From: an uncultured Acidimicrobiales bacterium | Lineage (GTDB): Bacteria > Actinomycetota > Acidimicrobiia > Acidimicrobiales > Aldehydirespiratoraceae | Assembly (NCBI GenBank): GCA_905480195.1 | Contig: CAJQPN010000020.1 | Coordinates: forward strand, 62,001-126,000 | Length of the DNA stretch: 64,000 bases | Reading direction: 5' to 3' | Shown here: positions 8,293 to 16,252 of the stretch, in pieces | Numbering within the stretch: the first letter of the stretch is position 1 | Layout of the letters: the number at the start of each line of letters is the position of its first letter | Translations under genes and position numbers: made by a program | The notes under the pieces: model-generated | What the model saw: only the letters and a program-made list of their open reading frames with translations | Database searches by the model: none | Told to the model about the DNA's origin: nothing

Positions 8293-8369
8293 GGGCCGTT
8301 AGCTCAGTTGGTTAGAGCGCCTGCTCGACACGCAGGAGGTCACAAGTTCGACTCTTGTACGGCCCACCA
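8293..8369 (+). tRNA. tRNA-Val (anticodon GAC)
   Basis: 77-nt cloverleaf: acceptor GGGCCGT/ACGGCCC, anticodon loop TCGACAC on stem CCTGC/GCAGG, T-loop TTCGACT, encoded CCA. A TACGAT -10 box lies at 8276-8281. A protein gene starts 17 nt after CCA. Confidence 0.97.
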
Positions 8370-8386
8370 GACCCGCACCCAGAACC

Positions 8387-8671
8387 ATGTCAGATCCGCA
8401 ACTCGAGACCTTCCGATCCAGTATCGACAACATCGATGCGGCACTCGTTCTGCTTCTTGCTGAGCGGTTCAAGATCACAAAGGCAGTCGGGGAGTACAAG
8501 GCCTCGGCCGGCCTGCCAGCTGCTGATCCGAGTCGTGAAGAGGTGCAAATCGCCCGTCTGCGTCGGTTGGCCGAAGAAGCCAATCTCGACCCTGGCTTCA
8601 GCGAGAGCTTCCTGCGGTTCGTCATCGCCGAAGTCATCCGGCATCACGAAAGAGCTGGTGCCGAGAGCTGA
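8387..8671 (+). CDS. Chorismate mutase (AroQ class)
   Basis: Converts chorismate to prephenate for Phe/Tyr synthesis; cytoplasmic homodimer of helical AroQ fold. 94 residues, the monofunctional size. Active-site residues align with the E. coli P-protein domain with an offset of one: Arg10, Arg27, Lys38, Asp47, Arg50, Glu51; the position near 87 (IRHHE) is His/Glu rather than Gln. The ATG is 17 nt after the tRNA-Val CCA and no Shine-Dalgarno is visible, so it is probably on the tRNA transcript. The next 260 bp (8672-8931) hold no gene I can recognise. Confidence 0.88.
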   Translation: MSDPQLETFRSSIDNIDAALVLLLAERFKITKAVGEYKASAGLPAADPSREEVQIARLRRLAEEANLDPGFSESFLRFVIAEVIRHHERAGAES

Positions 8672-8915
8672 CGCCCAGCCGGTTCGTACTCCTTCGGTCC
8701 GGTCGATCTCGAGCCGCCCCTTCGTTGCGGTGGTGTGCGACACGTTCCACCTGGCCATTCGCCTTGCGGCATGATCCGCCCACCATCGGCGACGAAGACC
8801 GACCCAAAGCGCTCGAAGGAACGACAGTCGACCACGAACGGCGTTTCGCTCGATGGGTGCTCGGAACTCCGGCATCGCCGTCCATTCGATGAGCTCAGCA
8901 CGGGGTGTCTCGAAG

Positions 8916-8921
8916 TAGGGT
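8916..8921 (+). promoter_or_regulatory. aceK -10 box TAGGGT
   Basis: TAGGGT 10 nt before ATG 8932; it selects this ATG over the in-frame GTG at 8905. Confidence 0.5.
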
Positions 8922-8931
8922 TATCGCCGTA

Positions 8932-10692
8932 ATGGCTGACGTCCTTCCTGCTGCCAAGAGCCCGTCAGCAGCCATCGATCCGCGAGTCGAGCGGATTGCG
9001 CGGTTGCTGCACGACACGTTCGTGAGCTTCCACGACAGCTTTCTCGAGGTCACCCACCGTGCTGCGACACGGTTTCTGCAGCGAGAGTGGGACGCCCACC
9101 AAGACGACAACAGCGAGCGACTCAACCTGCACAAGAAGGCGGTCTGGAGTGCCGTCGATTCAGCACGGGTCATAGTCCCCACCGACGCTGACGAAGCTCG
9201 CCGACTGTGGGCCGACGCCCGCCGGCGATACGTGTCGCTCGTCAGCCAGCGCATGGACTTCGAGTTGGCTGAGACGTTCTTCAACTCGGTCACCCGCCGC
9301 CTGTTCGAGGTGATTGGACTCGACATCAACCTCGAGTTCCTTTGGCTCGGCCCCACGGCTTTGCCTGCGGACGATGGCAGTCGTGGTGAGTACCGAACCT
9401 TTCCGGTCGATGACTCGCTGGCCGACTCAATTCTCCAAATTCTCGAACATTCACCCCTTGCATCACAGTTCCACGTGATCGAGCGTGATGCCGACCGGGT
9501 GGCAGAGGTCATCGCAATCTGGTTGTCGGAGAACTGGGACGGTCACATCGATTCCCTCGACATTCTGCGACCGGTCTTTTATCGCAACAAGGGCGCCTAC
9601 CTCGTCGGCCGTTTGCGGTGGCTCAACCGGATCAACCCGGTCATCTTGCCCATAACGGTCTCCGACGACGGCGTGCGCGTCGATGCGGTGCTGCTCACCG
9701 AACTCGCAGCCAGTCGACTGTTCGGTTACACCCGATCGTACTTCCATGTGCTGGCTCGTCGTCCCGCTGCGGTTGTGTCGTTCCTCAAGAGCCTGCTGCC
9801 GGTGAAGCCGGTGGCCGAGCTCTACACGTCGATCGGTTACAGCGCTCACGGCAAGACGAATCTCTTCCGAGCGCTCTACCGCCATATGGAGCACTCCAAC
9901 ACTCGCTTCGAGCGCGCCAGGGGAGCTCGCGGCATGGTGATGGCGGTGTTCACACTGCCCTCGTTTGATGTGGTCTTCAAGCTGATCAAGGACCGCTTTC
10001 CGCAGTCGAAACGAACCACCCCTGAGGACGTGCAACGTCGCTACAAGCTGGTGTTCGATCACGACAAAGTCGGCCGACTCGTCGACGCACAGGAATTCCG
10101 AGAGCTTTCGTTTCGGCGTGATCGTTTCGATGAAGAACTCATTCAGGAGTTGCTTGAGGACTGCACGCGCACCGTCACTGTCACCGACGACGAGGTCATC
10201 CTCCATCACGTCTATACCGAGCGTCGGCTCTACCCGCTCGACCTGTATCTGCGCGAGATGGGCCCTGACCTCGCTCGAGCCGCAGCGATCGACTACGGCA
10301 ACGCCATCAAGGACCTTGCGTCGGCCAATATCTTCCCCGGCGACCTGTTTCCGAAGAACTTCGGTGTTAGCCGTCATGGTGTGGTCGTGTTCTACGACTA
10401 CGACGAACTGGCTCTCCTTTCCGAGGTCAACTTCCGCAAGATGCCGGTGAGTCAGTCGTACGAGGACGAGATGCTTGATCAGCCGTGGTTCCCGGTCGAA
10501 TCGAACGACGTTTTCCCCGAGGAGTTCAGCACCTACCTTCGGTCGCCGCGCATCGTTGGTGAGGTCTTCGACGAGTTCCATCCCGAGATCGCCACCGTTG
10601 AGTTCTGGCAGGCGATGAAGGATGGCCACCAGGGTGGTCGTCGGCCCGACTTCTTTCCGTATCCCCACCAGTATCGATTCGCCGACGACTGA
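8932..10692 (+). CDS. aceK: Isocitrate dehydrogenase kinase/phosphatase
   Basis: Bifunctional enzyme that phosphorylates isocitrate dehydrogenase to divert isocitrate into the glyoxylate shunt, and dephosphorylates it again. 586 residues, normal length. The N-terminal regulatory half is followed at about residue 329 by the nucleotide loop RGARGMVMAVFTLPSFD, then near 465 the catalytic loop NIFPGDLFPKNFGV and near 488 VVFYDYDEL, all close to the enterobacterial AceK sequence. AceK is best known from proteobacteria, so its presence beside citrate synthase in an actinobacterium is notable; isocitrate lyase and dehydrogenase are not in this window. An oxidoreductase follows after 19 nt. Confidence 0.95.
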   Translation: MADVLPAAKSPSAAIDPRVERIARLLHDTFVSFHDSFLEVTHRAATRFLQREWDAHQDDNSERLNLHKKAVWSAVDSARVIVPTDADEARRLWADARRRYVSLVSQRMDFELAETFFNSVTRRLFEVIGLDINLEFLWLGPTALPADDGSRGEYRTFPVDDSLADSILQILEHSPLASQFHVIERDADRVAEVIAIWLSENWDGHIDSLDILRPVFYRNKGAYLVGRLRWLNRINPVILPITVSDDGVRVDAVLLTELAASRLFGYTRSYFHVLARRPAAVVSFLKSLLPVKPVAELYTSIGYSAHGKTNLFRALYRHMEHSNTRFERARGARGMVMAVFTLPSFDVVFKLIKDRFPQSKRTTPEDVQRRYKLVFDHDKVGRLVDAQEFRELSFRRDRFDEELIQELLEDCTRTVTVTDDEVILHHVYTERRLYPLDLYLREMGPDLARAAAIDYGNAIKDLASANIFPGDLFPKNFGVSRHGVVVFYDYDELALLSEVNFRKMPVSQSYEDEMLDQPWFPVESNDVFPEEFSTYLRSPRIVGEVFDEFHPEIATVEFWQAMKDGHQGGRRPDFFPYPHQYRFADD

Positions 10693-10711
10693 CCCAGGAG
10701 GATCATCGATC

Positions 10712-11692
10712 ATGCGCGCCGTGGTGCTCGAAGAAAAGGGCGGACCCGAGGTCCTGCAAATTCGCGACGTCCCCGACCCAGTCGCTGGTCCTGAGGAGTT
10801 ATTGGTCGAGGTCGTGTCGACCGCCGTCAACCGCGCCGATCTGCTGCAGCGGATGGGGATCTATCCGGGGCCGCCGATGATGCACGAGATCCCTGGCCTC
10901 GAGTTCGCCGGTCGCGTTTTCGCGGTGGGTGAGCGGGTCACTGCGCACCGGGTCGGTGATGCCGTTATGGGTATTCAGAACGGCGGCTGCTACGCCGAGA
11001 TGCTCACGGTTCACGAGCGTCAGGCGATGGCCGTCCCCAGAGCGCTTTCGCTCGCCGACGCCGGGGCGTTCCCCGAGGTCTTCATCACCGCATGGGACGC
11101 ACTGGTTCGTCAGGGCGGCCTCACGAGCGGTCGGTGGGCATTGGTCCACGCCGGCGCATCGGGCGTGGGCACCGCCGCCATCCAGATCGTCAAAACCCTC
11201 GGTGCTCGCGTCGCAGTCACCGCGTCGGCCGGCAAGCACGACCTCTGTCGTTCCTTGGGTGCTGATCTCGTCATCGACTATGCGAGTGAGGATTTCGTCC
11301 ACGAGGTCCTTGGGGTGACCGGCGGCGCTGGGGTGGATGTCATACTCGATGTGATCGGCGGCGAGTATCTGCCGCGCAATGTGGCAGCGGTGGCGCTCGG
11401 TGGTCGCATCATTCAGGTCGGTGTGATGGCTGCCAAGCCGGTGCCGTTCGACGTCGGCAGCCTGCTGGTGAAACGAGCATCAGTCACCGGCACGACGTTG
11501 CGAGCCAGGCCGATCGAAGAAAAGATCGCGATCACCCAGGAGTTCGCTGCGCAACTTCTGCCCCACGTTGCGTCCGGTTCGGTGAAGCCGGTGATTGATT
11601 CCCGTTACTCCCTTGATGAGGTCGCAGCGGCACACACGCGTATGGGGCAGAACGCGAACGCCGGAAAACTCGTGCTCGACGTCGGGACCTGA
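10712..11692 (+). CDS. Zinc-independent NAD(P)H:quinone oxidoreductase (MDR superfamily)
   Basis: 326-residue medium-chain reductase of the quinone oxidoreductase/crotonyl-reductase type. Domain order: GroES-like N-terminus with VNRADLLQRMGIYPGPP, then a Rossmann domain with HAGASGVGTAAIQIVK as the NADPH loop. Structural and catalytic zinc cysteines are absent, as in QOR. AGGAG lies 11 nt before ATG. It follows aceK by 19 nt, so it is likely in the same operon. It converges with the sulfotransferase gene, with one base between stops. Confidence 0.88.
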   Translation: MRAVVLEEKGGPEVLQIRDVPDPVAGPEELLVEVVSTAVNRADLLQRMGIYPGPPMMHEIPGLEFAGRVFAVGERVTAHRVGDAVMGIQNGGCYAEMLTVHERQAMAVPRALSLADAGAFPEVFITAWDALVRQGGLTSGRWALVHAGASGVGTAAIQIVKTLGARVAVTASAGKHDLCRSLGADLVIDYASEDFVHEVLGVTGGAGVDVILDVIGGEYLPRNVAAVALGGRIIQVGVMAAKPVPFDVGSLLVKRASVTGTTLRARPIEEKIAITQEFAAQLLPHVASGSVKPVIDSRYSLDEVAAAHTRMGQNANAGKLVLDVGT

Positions 11693-11693
11693 C

Positions 11694-12332
11694 CTACCTC
11701 CGCTCGAGTGCCCGTTGGTAGAAATCGATCTCGAACCCGTGGTGTTGGGTGATCACAGCTCGTGTCGTTGCATCGATGGGGGACGGCGGCCGCGGCGTGC
11801 GATTGGCGTGAATGATGTTCGGAGTCGTTTTCCATCCGAGCTGTTTCGCCAATCGGTGCAGGTCGTCCTCGAAGTGCTCGGTGAAGCCGATGAAATCGAA
11901 GTCTTCGAGGCCATCGGTGCCATCGAGGAAGATGTGCTCGAACTGTCCGACCACCACATCCCATGCAGCAAACTCGGCCAGAGACATGTCGGCGGCTTTG
12001 AAGGCCCGATGGTGCGCCTCACCGGTTGGTGGTGTTGCGCTCCAGAAGTCGTACCAGCTTCGGATCCGCTCGACCGGGTCTCGCACCCACATCACGAGGT
12101 GAGCTTTGCGGGCTGCGCTCCATAGCTGGGCCGGGCGGAAGTGGCCGTGGGCAGCGCGGTAGGCCCGGCCGTCGACCACGATATCTCCGTAGATCGAGAC
12201 CAGATCATCGCCGTATTCCTGTTCGAGCGCGGCACGAAACGACCATCCCGCTGTCTTTGGAAGGTGGATGCTGACGAGTTCGAGGCGGCTCGGCCGGAAG
12301 CGGCCGAGGCGATTACGCAGCGTCGGACTCAG
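11694..12332 (-). CDS. Sulfotransferase-family protein
   Basis: Probable PAPS-dependent sulfotransferase (Sulfotransfer_2-like). The 5'-phosphosulfate loop is HLPKTAGWSF and the 3'-phosphate motif RDPVERIRSWY; the rest (FDFIGFTEHFEDDLHRLA) matches the family. The start is a problem: in this frame no ATG, GTG or TTG lies between the preceding citrate synthase stop and the PAPS loop. A CTG at 12332 forms a CTGA overlap with that stop and is used here (212 residues). The alternative is ATG 12440, with 112 bp inside gltA. Translational coupling to gltA is likely either way. Confidence 0.65.
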   Translation of the reverse strand: MSPTLRNRLGRFRPSRLELVSIHLPKTAGWSFRAALEQEYGDDLVSIYGDIVVDGRAYRAAHGHFRPAQLWSAARKAHLVMWVRDPVERIRSWYDFWSATPPTGEAHHRAFKAADMSLAEFAAWDVVVGQFEHIFLDGTDGLEDFDFIGFTEHFEDDLHRLAKQLGWKTTPNIIHANRTPRPPSPIDATTRAVITQHHGFEIDFYQRALERR

Positions 12333-13594
12333 CGTTCGCCTATCGGTACGTAAGGCCGCTCGCTCGCCCCGATGTAGAGCTGACGCGGCCGGGCGATGCG
12401 GCTGTTTTGGGCGAGCATCTCGTCCCAGTGGGCGAGCCATCCGGGGGTACGGCCGATGGCGAACAGCACCGTGAACATGTCGCGGGGAAAGCCCATCGAC
12501 TCGTAGATGAGGCCGCTGTAGAAGTCCACATTCGGGTAGAGGCGACGGCTGACGAAATACTCGTCTTCGAGCGCAACCTCTTCAAGCTTCAGTGCGATGT
12601 CGAGCAGCGGATTGGTGCCGGTCACGGCGAAGACGTCGTAGGCCGCTTCCTTGATGATGCGGGCGCGAGGGTCGTAGTTCTTGTAGACGCGGTGACCGAA
12701 GCCCATCAGGCGTTCCTTGCCGGCCTTGACACCCTCGATGAATGGTTCGACGTTGTCGTAGGAACCGATGTCGTCGAGCATGCCGAGCACGGCCTCGTTG
12801 GCGCCACCGTGGCGGGGGCCGTAGAGGGCGCCGCATGCTGCACCGATGGCGGTGTACGGGTCGGTGTGAGAGGAACCGACGACGCGAGCGGCCGTGGTGG
12901 AACAGTTCTGCTCGTGGTCGGCGTGCAGAATCAGCAGAATCTCCATCGCTTTTTTGAAGGCTGGATCCACCTCGTACGGCGAGCCGATCTCGAACATCAT
13001 CTTGAGGAAGTTCGAGGCATAGCCGAGTTCGTTGTCGGGGTAGACGAACGGCTGGCCCATGCGATGCCGGAACGCTGAGGCAGCGAGTGTGGGCATCTTT
13101 GCGATCAGTCGGATCGCGTTCTGCATTCGAACGTCAGCGTTCTCGATGTCTTTCGAGTCGGGATAGAAGGTCGACAGGCCACTCACCCCCGACATGAGGA
13201 GGCCCATCGGGTGCGCGTCGTAGTGGTAGGCGTCGTACATGCGGCGACGGAACTTTTCGTGCACGAAGGTGTGATACGTGACCTCGTGAACGAAGCCGTC
13301 AAGCTCGGCCTGCGATGGGAGCTCGCCGTTGAGGAGTAGGTAGGTGACCTCGAGGAACGAGCTCTGCTCGGCGAGCTGCTCGATCGGGTAGCCGCGGTAC
13401 CGCAGGATGCCGTTATCGCCGTCGAGTTCGGTGATGGCACTCTCGGCGCCCGATGTCGTGGCCAAACCCGGGTCGTGGAACCAGATGCCGGGGAGCAGCT
13501 TGCGCCACTCGGCGGCGTCGACACCGCCGTTCTGGATAGGGATCTCGAGCGACTCACCGGTCCTGTTGTCGGTGATAGTGATGCTTTCGGTCAC
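12329..13594 (-). CDS. gltA: Citrate synthase
   Basis: Condenses acetyl-CoA and oxaloacetate to citrate at the entry of the TCA cycle. 421 residues, the type-II size. Visible signatures: LRYRGYPIEQLAE, HADHEQNCSTT, the catalytic-His regions GPRHGGANEAV and MGFGHRVYKNYDPRA, and FYSGLIYESMGFP. GTG 13594 is chosen because GAGAGGAG lies 10 nt upstream; the frame remains open above. The promoter is a TAGGTT box about 55 nt upstream. The downstream sulfotransferase overlaps the stop by 4 nt. Confidence 0.96.
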   Translation of the reverse strand: MTESITITDNRTGESLEIPIQNGGVDAAEWRKLLPGIWFHDPGLATTSGAESAITELDGDNGILRYRGYPIEQLAEQSSFLEVTYLLLNGELPSQAELDGFVHEVTYHTFVHEKFRRRMYDAYHYDAHPMGLLMSGVSGLSTFYPDSKDIENADVRMQNAIRLIAKMPTLAASAFRHRMGQPFVYPDNELGYASNFLKMMFEIGSPYEVDPAFKKAMEILLILHADHEQNCSTTAARVVGSSHTDPYTAIGAACGALYGPRHGGANEAVLGMLDDIGSYDNVEPFIEGVKAGKERLMGFGHRVYKNYDPRARIIKEAAYDVFAVTGTNPLLDIALKLEEVALEDEYFVSRRLYPNVDFYSGLIYESMGFPRDMFTVLFAIGRTPGWLAHWDEMLAQNSRIARPRQLYIGASERPYVPIGER

Positions 13595-13646
13595 GTCGCT
13601 CGCACTCCTCTCGTCTTGCGCCCGAAATCTGGGACGCGGCCCAGAC

Positions 13647-13652
13647 AACCTA
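13647..13652 (-). promoter_or_regulatory. gltA -10 box TAGGTT
   Basis: Reverse complement of AACCTA; implies a leader of about 45 nt with GAGAGGAG. In contrast to most neighbours this gene is not leaderless. Confidence 0.35.
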
Positions 13653-13711
13653 GTGGGAAACGGCCCCCGAGGCCTACTTGACCACGCAGTGGCACCAATT
13701 GGCCAGCAGTT

Positions 13712-15079
13712 TCAGAGCGGCGTGTTGTCGTGGCGCCGACGCGGCAATTTTTCGCGCTTCGAGATGAGCATCTCGAGCGCAGCATGGATCTCGGCACGAG
13801 TGGTCTCGGGTTCGATCACGGCGTCGATCGTGCCTCGTTCGGCGGCGATGTAGGGATTGAGCAGGCGTGCTTCGTAGGCCTGTTCGAGTTCGGCCCGTTC
13901 GGCTTCATTTCCATTGCGGTGCAAAATCTCGACTGCGCCCTTGGCTCCCATTACGGCAATTTCGGCTGACGGCCAGGCGAAGGCGAGGTCGTTGCCCATG
14001 TTCTTGGAGTCCATGACGATGTACGCACCGCCATAAGACTTCCGTGTCGTGAGGTTGACCCGAGGAACCGTTGCCCGAGCGTAGGCAAAGGCCATCTGGG
14101 CGCCGTAACGGATCATGCCGCGCCACTCGGTGTCCTTGCCGGGGTAGAAGCCGGAGGTGTCGACGATGGTCACGAGCGCAATGTTGAATGCGTCGCAGAA
14201 GGCGACGAATCGTCCTCCTTTCTGGCTGGCCGCGATGTCGAGGGTGCCGGCGACCGTCTGGGGCTGGTTTGCGACGATGCCGACCGTGCGCCCACCGATG
14301 GTGGCGAACGCAGTGACGAGGTTGGCAGCCCACGAGGCGCGCGGCTCCAACAGGTGTCCGTCGTCGACGATCGCAGTGATGATCTTGCGGACGTCGTAGG
14401 AGCCGTTGGTCGACGGTGGCAGCACGTCGTAGGCCTCTGGTGTCGGTCGGTCAACAGGGTCAAGGCACTGCTGCGTGGGTGGTTGGTTGTCGGTGTGGTC
14501 GGGGAGGAACGACAACAACTCCGCTGCGATCAGCTCGGCCTCGTCTTCGTCGGAAGCCGTGAACGACGCAAGGCCGGTGGTGCGGTCGTGCACGGGTGCG
14601 CCGCCGAGTTCGGCCTTGCTGATCGGCACCCCGGTGAACTCTTCGACCATCATCGGCCCGGACATGAAGACATAGGCCTCCGGGGTCATGATGACATGGT
14701 CGGCGAGCCCGAGGAGGAGGGCGGGCCCTGAGACTGCTGGACCCGATGCGATAGCGATCGAGGGCACCACACCCGAACAGGCGGTGAGTTCCTTGGCCGC
14801 CGCAGCCCAACCTGCCAGCGCAGCGACACCCTCGGCAGCGTTGGCTCCACTTGATGCAATACGTAGGAGAATTGGGAGTCGCTGATCGCGGGCCGCCCGG
14901 AAGCCGGTAGCCATGGAATGACCGTCACTTTCGACGAGGGCGCCCGCTTGTTCGGTGCCGCGTGCGTCGACTTCGAGCACCCGACGTCCGGCGAGGTCAG
15001 CAGTACGAACCCGGACGAATCCGTTGGTCCGGGCGCGCAACTCCGTCGGTGGGAGTGGAGACGGCTCAGCCACGCTCAT
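13712..15079 (-). CDS. Acyl-CoA carboxylase beta (carboxyltransferase) subunit
   Basis: Carboxyltransferase subunit that moves CO2 from biotin to acetyl- or propionyl-CoA. 455 residues, about 60 shorter than typical AccD/PccB, mainly at the N-terminus. Crotonase-fold features: GPAVSGPALLLGLADHVIM in the first half, and in the second half DTSGFYPGKDTEWRGMIRYGAQ, RKSYGGAYIVM and AFAWPSAEIAVMGAKGAVEIL. The short N-terminus makes activity on a standard biotin-carrier complex uncertain. No biotin carboxylase gene is nearby. The start fits a TAGGTT box 8 nt upstream. Confidence 0.88.
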   Translation of the reverse strand: MSVAEPSPLPPTELRARTNGFVRVRTADLAGRRVLEVDARGTEQAGALVESDGHSMATGFRAARDQRLPILLRIASSGANAAEGVAALAGWAAAAKELTACSGVVPSIAIASGPAVSGPALLLGLADHVIMTPEAYVFMSGPMMVEEFTGVPISKAELGGAPVHDRTTGLASFTASDEDEAELIAAELLSFLPDHTDNQPPTQQCLDPVDRPTPEAYDVLPPSTNGSYDVRKIITAIVDDGHLLEPRASWAANLVTAFATIGGRTVGIVANQPQTVAGTLDIAASQKGGRFVAFCDAFNIALVTIVDTSGFYPGKDTEWRGMIRYGAQMAFAYARATVPRVNLTTRKSYGGAYIVMDSKNMGNDLAFAWPSAEIAVMGAKGAVEILHRNGNEAERAELEQAYEARLLNPYIAAERGTIDAVIEPETTRAEIHAALEMLISKREKLPRRRHDNTPL

Positions 15080-15087
15080 GAGGCAGC

Positions 15088-15093
15088 AACCTA
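15088..15093 (-). promoter_or_regulatory. Leaderless -10 box TAGGTT
   Basis: TAGGTT (reverse complement of AACCTA) 8 nt before ATG 15079 of the carboxylase gene. Confidence 0.5.
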
Positions 15094-15113
15094 CCGCAAG
15101 CCCGAAGCAGGGC

Positions 15114-16040
15114 TCATGACGAAACGGTGAGGGGATGAATGCCGGCGTGATCAGGCCCGATGTCGGTAATCAACGTTGCAAGCGTGTCGATCACCGCTCG
15201 GGTGGGCGCTGAGGGCGGGGAGCGGCGGGGCACGGCGATACCGACCGCCCGGTTTGAAAGCCCATCGACACCGACGCGTACCCATTCGCCTTCGAGGTAG
15301 CGAGGGGCAGCGCTTGCAGGCAGGAGCGCTGCGCCAAAACCTTGAAAGGCGAGTGAGGCGAGGAGCCGCAGACCGTCGATCTCGGCGAGGGGTCGAAGGG
15401 TGACACGGGCTCGTCGGGCGTCGGTGTCGATCTCGTCGCGAAATGCGGTGCCCGTGGGGGGCAACAGGAGCTTGTATCCGGCCGCCTCGGCTAGCGTCAC
15501 CTGTTGCTTGGCAGCCAGCGGGTGGCCGGTGGGCGCAACGATGATGCGGTCCTCGTCGAAGAGCGGACGTGCATCAACATCGGGGTCGTCGACCGGCAGG
15601 TTGACCACTGCGGCATCGAGTTGTTCGGAGATGACCTGTGGGAGAAGTGAGGTGGTGGTTGCCTCGATAAGGACGACGTCGATGTTGGGATGCAGGTCGG
15701 CGAGGTGTTCGAGAAACGGCTGAGCGAGCCAGCGGGCGGTGGTGCCGATCATTCCGAGTCGGACGTGGCCGGTGACGTTGTCGCGCAGCGACGTCAGGTC
15801 ATGTTCGATCGAACGCAACTCGGCGAGGATTCGTCGAGCGCGGGCTGCCACGACTTCACCTTCGTGGGTCAGTTCCCCTTGGGACCGATCGATCAAGGTT
15901 GCGCCGACTTCCTGTTCGAGGCGGGCAACGTGGGTCGACACGTTCGATTGCACCGTGTGAAGCGCTCGAGCAGCAGCGGAGAACGATCGATGTTCAGCGA
16001 CGGCCAGAAGGGCATGAAGTTGGCGAAGATCCATCTCCAT
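15114..16040 (-). CDS. LysR-family transcriptional regulator
   Basis: DNA-binding regulator, 308 residues. Helix-turn-helix at about 3-62 (LRQLHALLAVAEHRSFSAAA, then VQSNVSTHVARLEQEVG), followed by a two-lobed co-inducer domain (HVRLGMIGTTARW to the end). ATG 16040 (MEMDLRQ) is used; ATG 16034 and an upstream ATG (MPSFMEMD, next to GATATAT) are possible. It is divergent from a small-RNA gene, which may be its target region, and the carboxylase gene lies 34 bp downstream on the same strand. Confidence 0.88.
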   Translation of the reverse strand: MEMDLRQLHALLAVAEHRSFSAAARALHTVQSNVSTHVARLEQEVGATLIDRSQGELTHEGEVVAARARRILAELRSIEHDLTSLRDNVTGHVRLGMIGTTARWLAQPFLEHLADLHPNIDVVLIEATTTSLLPQVISEQLDAAVVNLPVDDPDVDARPLFDEDRIIVAPTGHPLAAKQQVTLAEAAGYKLLLPPTGTAFRDEIDTDARRARVTLRPLAEIDGLRLLASLAFQGFGAALLPASAAPRYLEGEWVRVGVDGLSNRAVGIAVPRRSPPSAPTRAVIDTLATLITDIGPDHAGIHPLTVSS

Positions 16041-16068
16041 GAATGATGGCATATATCGGACAGAACTG

Positions 16069-16098
16069 TTGGAACGATTGATCGCAGTCATCTATACT
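16069..16098 (+). promoter_or_regulatory. Sigma-70-type promoter of the small RNA
   Basis: TTGGAA (16069-16074), an 18-nt spacer and TATACT (16093-16098) form the best -35/-10 pair in the window; predicted transcript start is near 16105. It overlaps the LysR control region. Confidence 0.6.
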
Positions 16099-16104
16099 CA
16101 CGAG

Positions 16105-16226
16105 TAACAAGTTCCTCGGACCCCCCAACTTCCGAGTCGAACCCAGCAACAAGGAATCCCCCTCCAACGTTGCTGCGAAGAAGCGGCTGGCACCCCCCAA
16201 AGATCGCCGGCCGCTTCTGATTTTTT
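16105..16226 (+). ncRNA. 6C-type small RNA candidate
   Basis: Three stem-loops in about 122 nt, each with a cytosine run in the loop. Stem 1: CTCGGA/TCCGAG (16115-16120, 16131-16136) with loop CCCCCCAACT, extended by GTTC/GAAC. Stem 2: CAGCAAC/GTTGCTG (16144-16150, 16169-16175) with CCCCC. Stem 3: AGAAGCGGC/GCCGCTTCT (16179-16187, 16210-16218) with CCCCCC, followed by six T. The actinobacterial 6C RNA family is defined by two hairpins with six or more loop C's and a terminator. The C-loops could pair with G-rich ribosome binding sites. No credible reading frame lies inside. Ends are estimates. Confidence 0.72.
16179..16226 (+). terminator. Intrinsic terminator of the small RNA
   Basis: A 9-bp stem (16179-16187 with 16210-16218) plus inner GGC/GCC pairs, then GATTTTTT. 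It lies upstream of the next gene's own promoter, so it separates the two transcripts. Confidence 0.85.
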
Positions 16227-16238
16227 CGCTGATCGTCC

Positions 16239-16244
16239 TACGCT
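16239..16244 (+). promoter_or_regulatory. Leaderless -10 box TACGCT
   Basis: TACGCT is 8 nt before GTG 16253 and 13 nt after the terminator T-run. Confidence 0.5.
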
Positions 16245-16252
16245 TATCCCCT

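Noticed and set aside
8672-8931. Minus-strand frames (8901-8644 and 8875-8390) as genes
   Set aside because: No promoter box, ribosome site or domain; they run into chorismate mutase in antisense.
9463-10830. 455-codon open frame on the minus strand
   Set aside because: Antisense to aceK, whose motifs are unambiguous.
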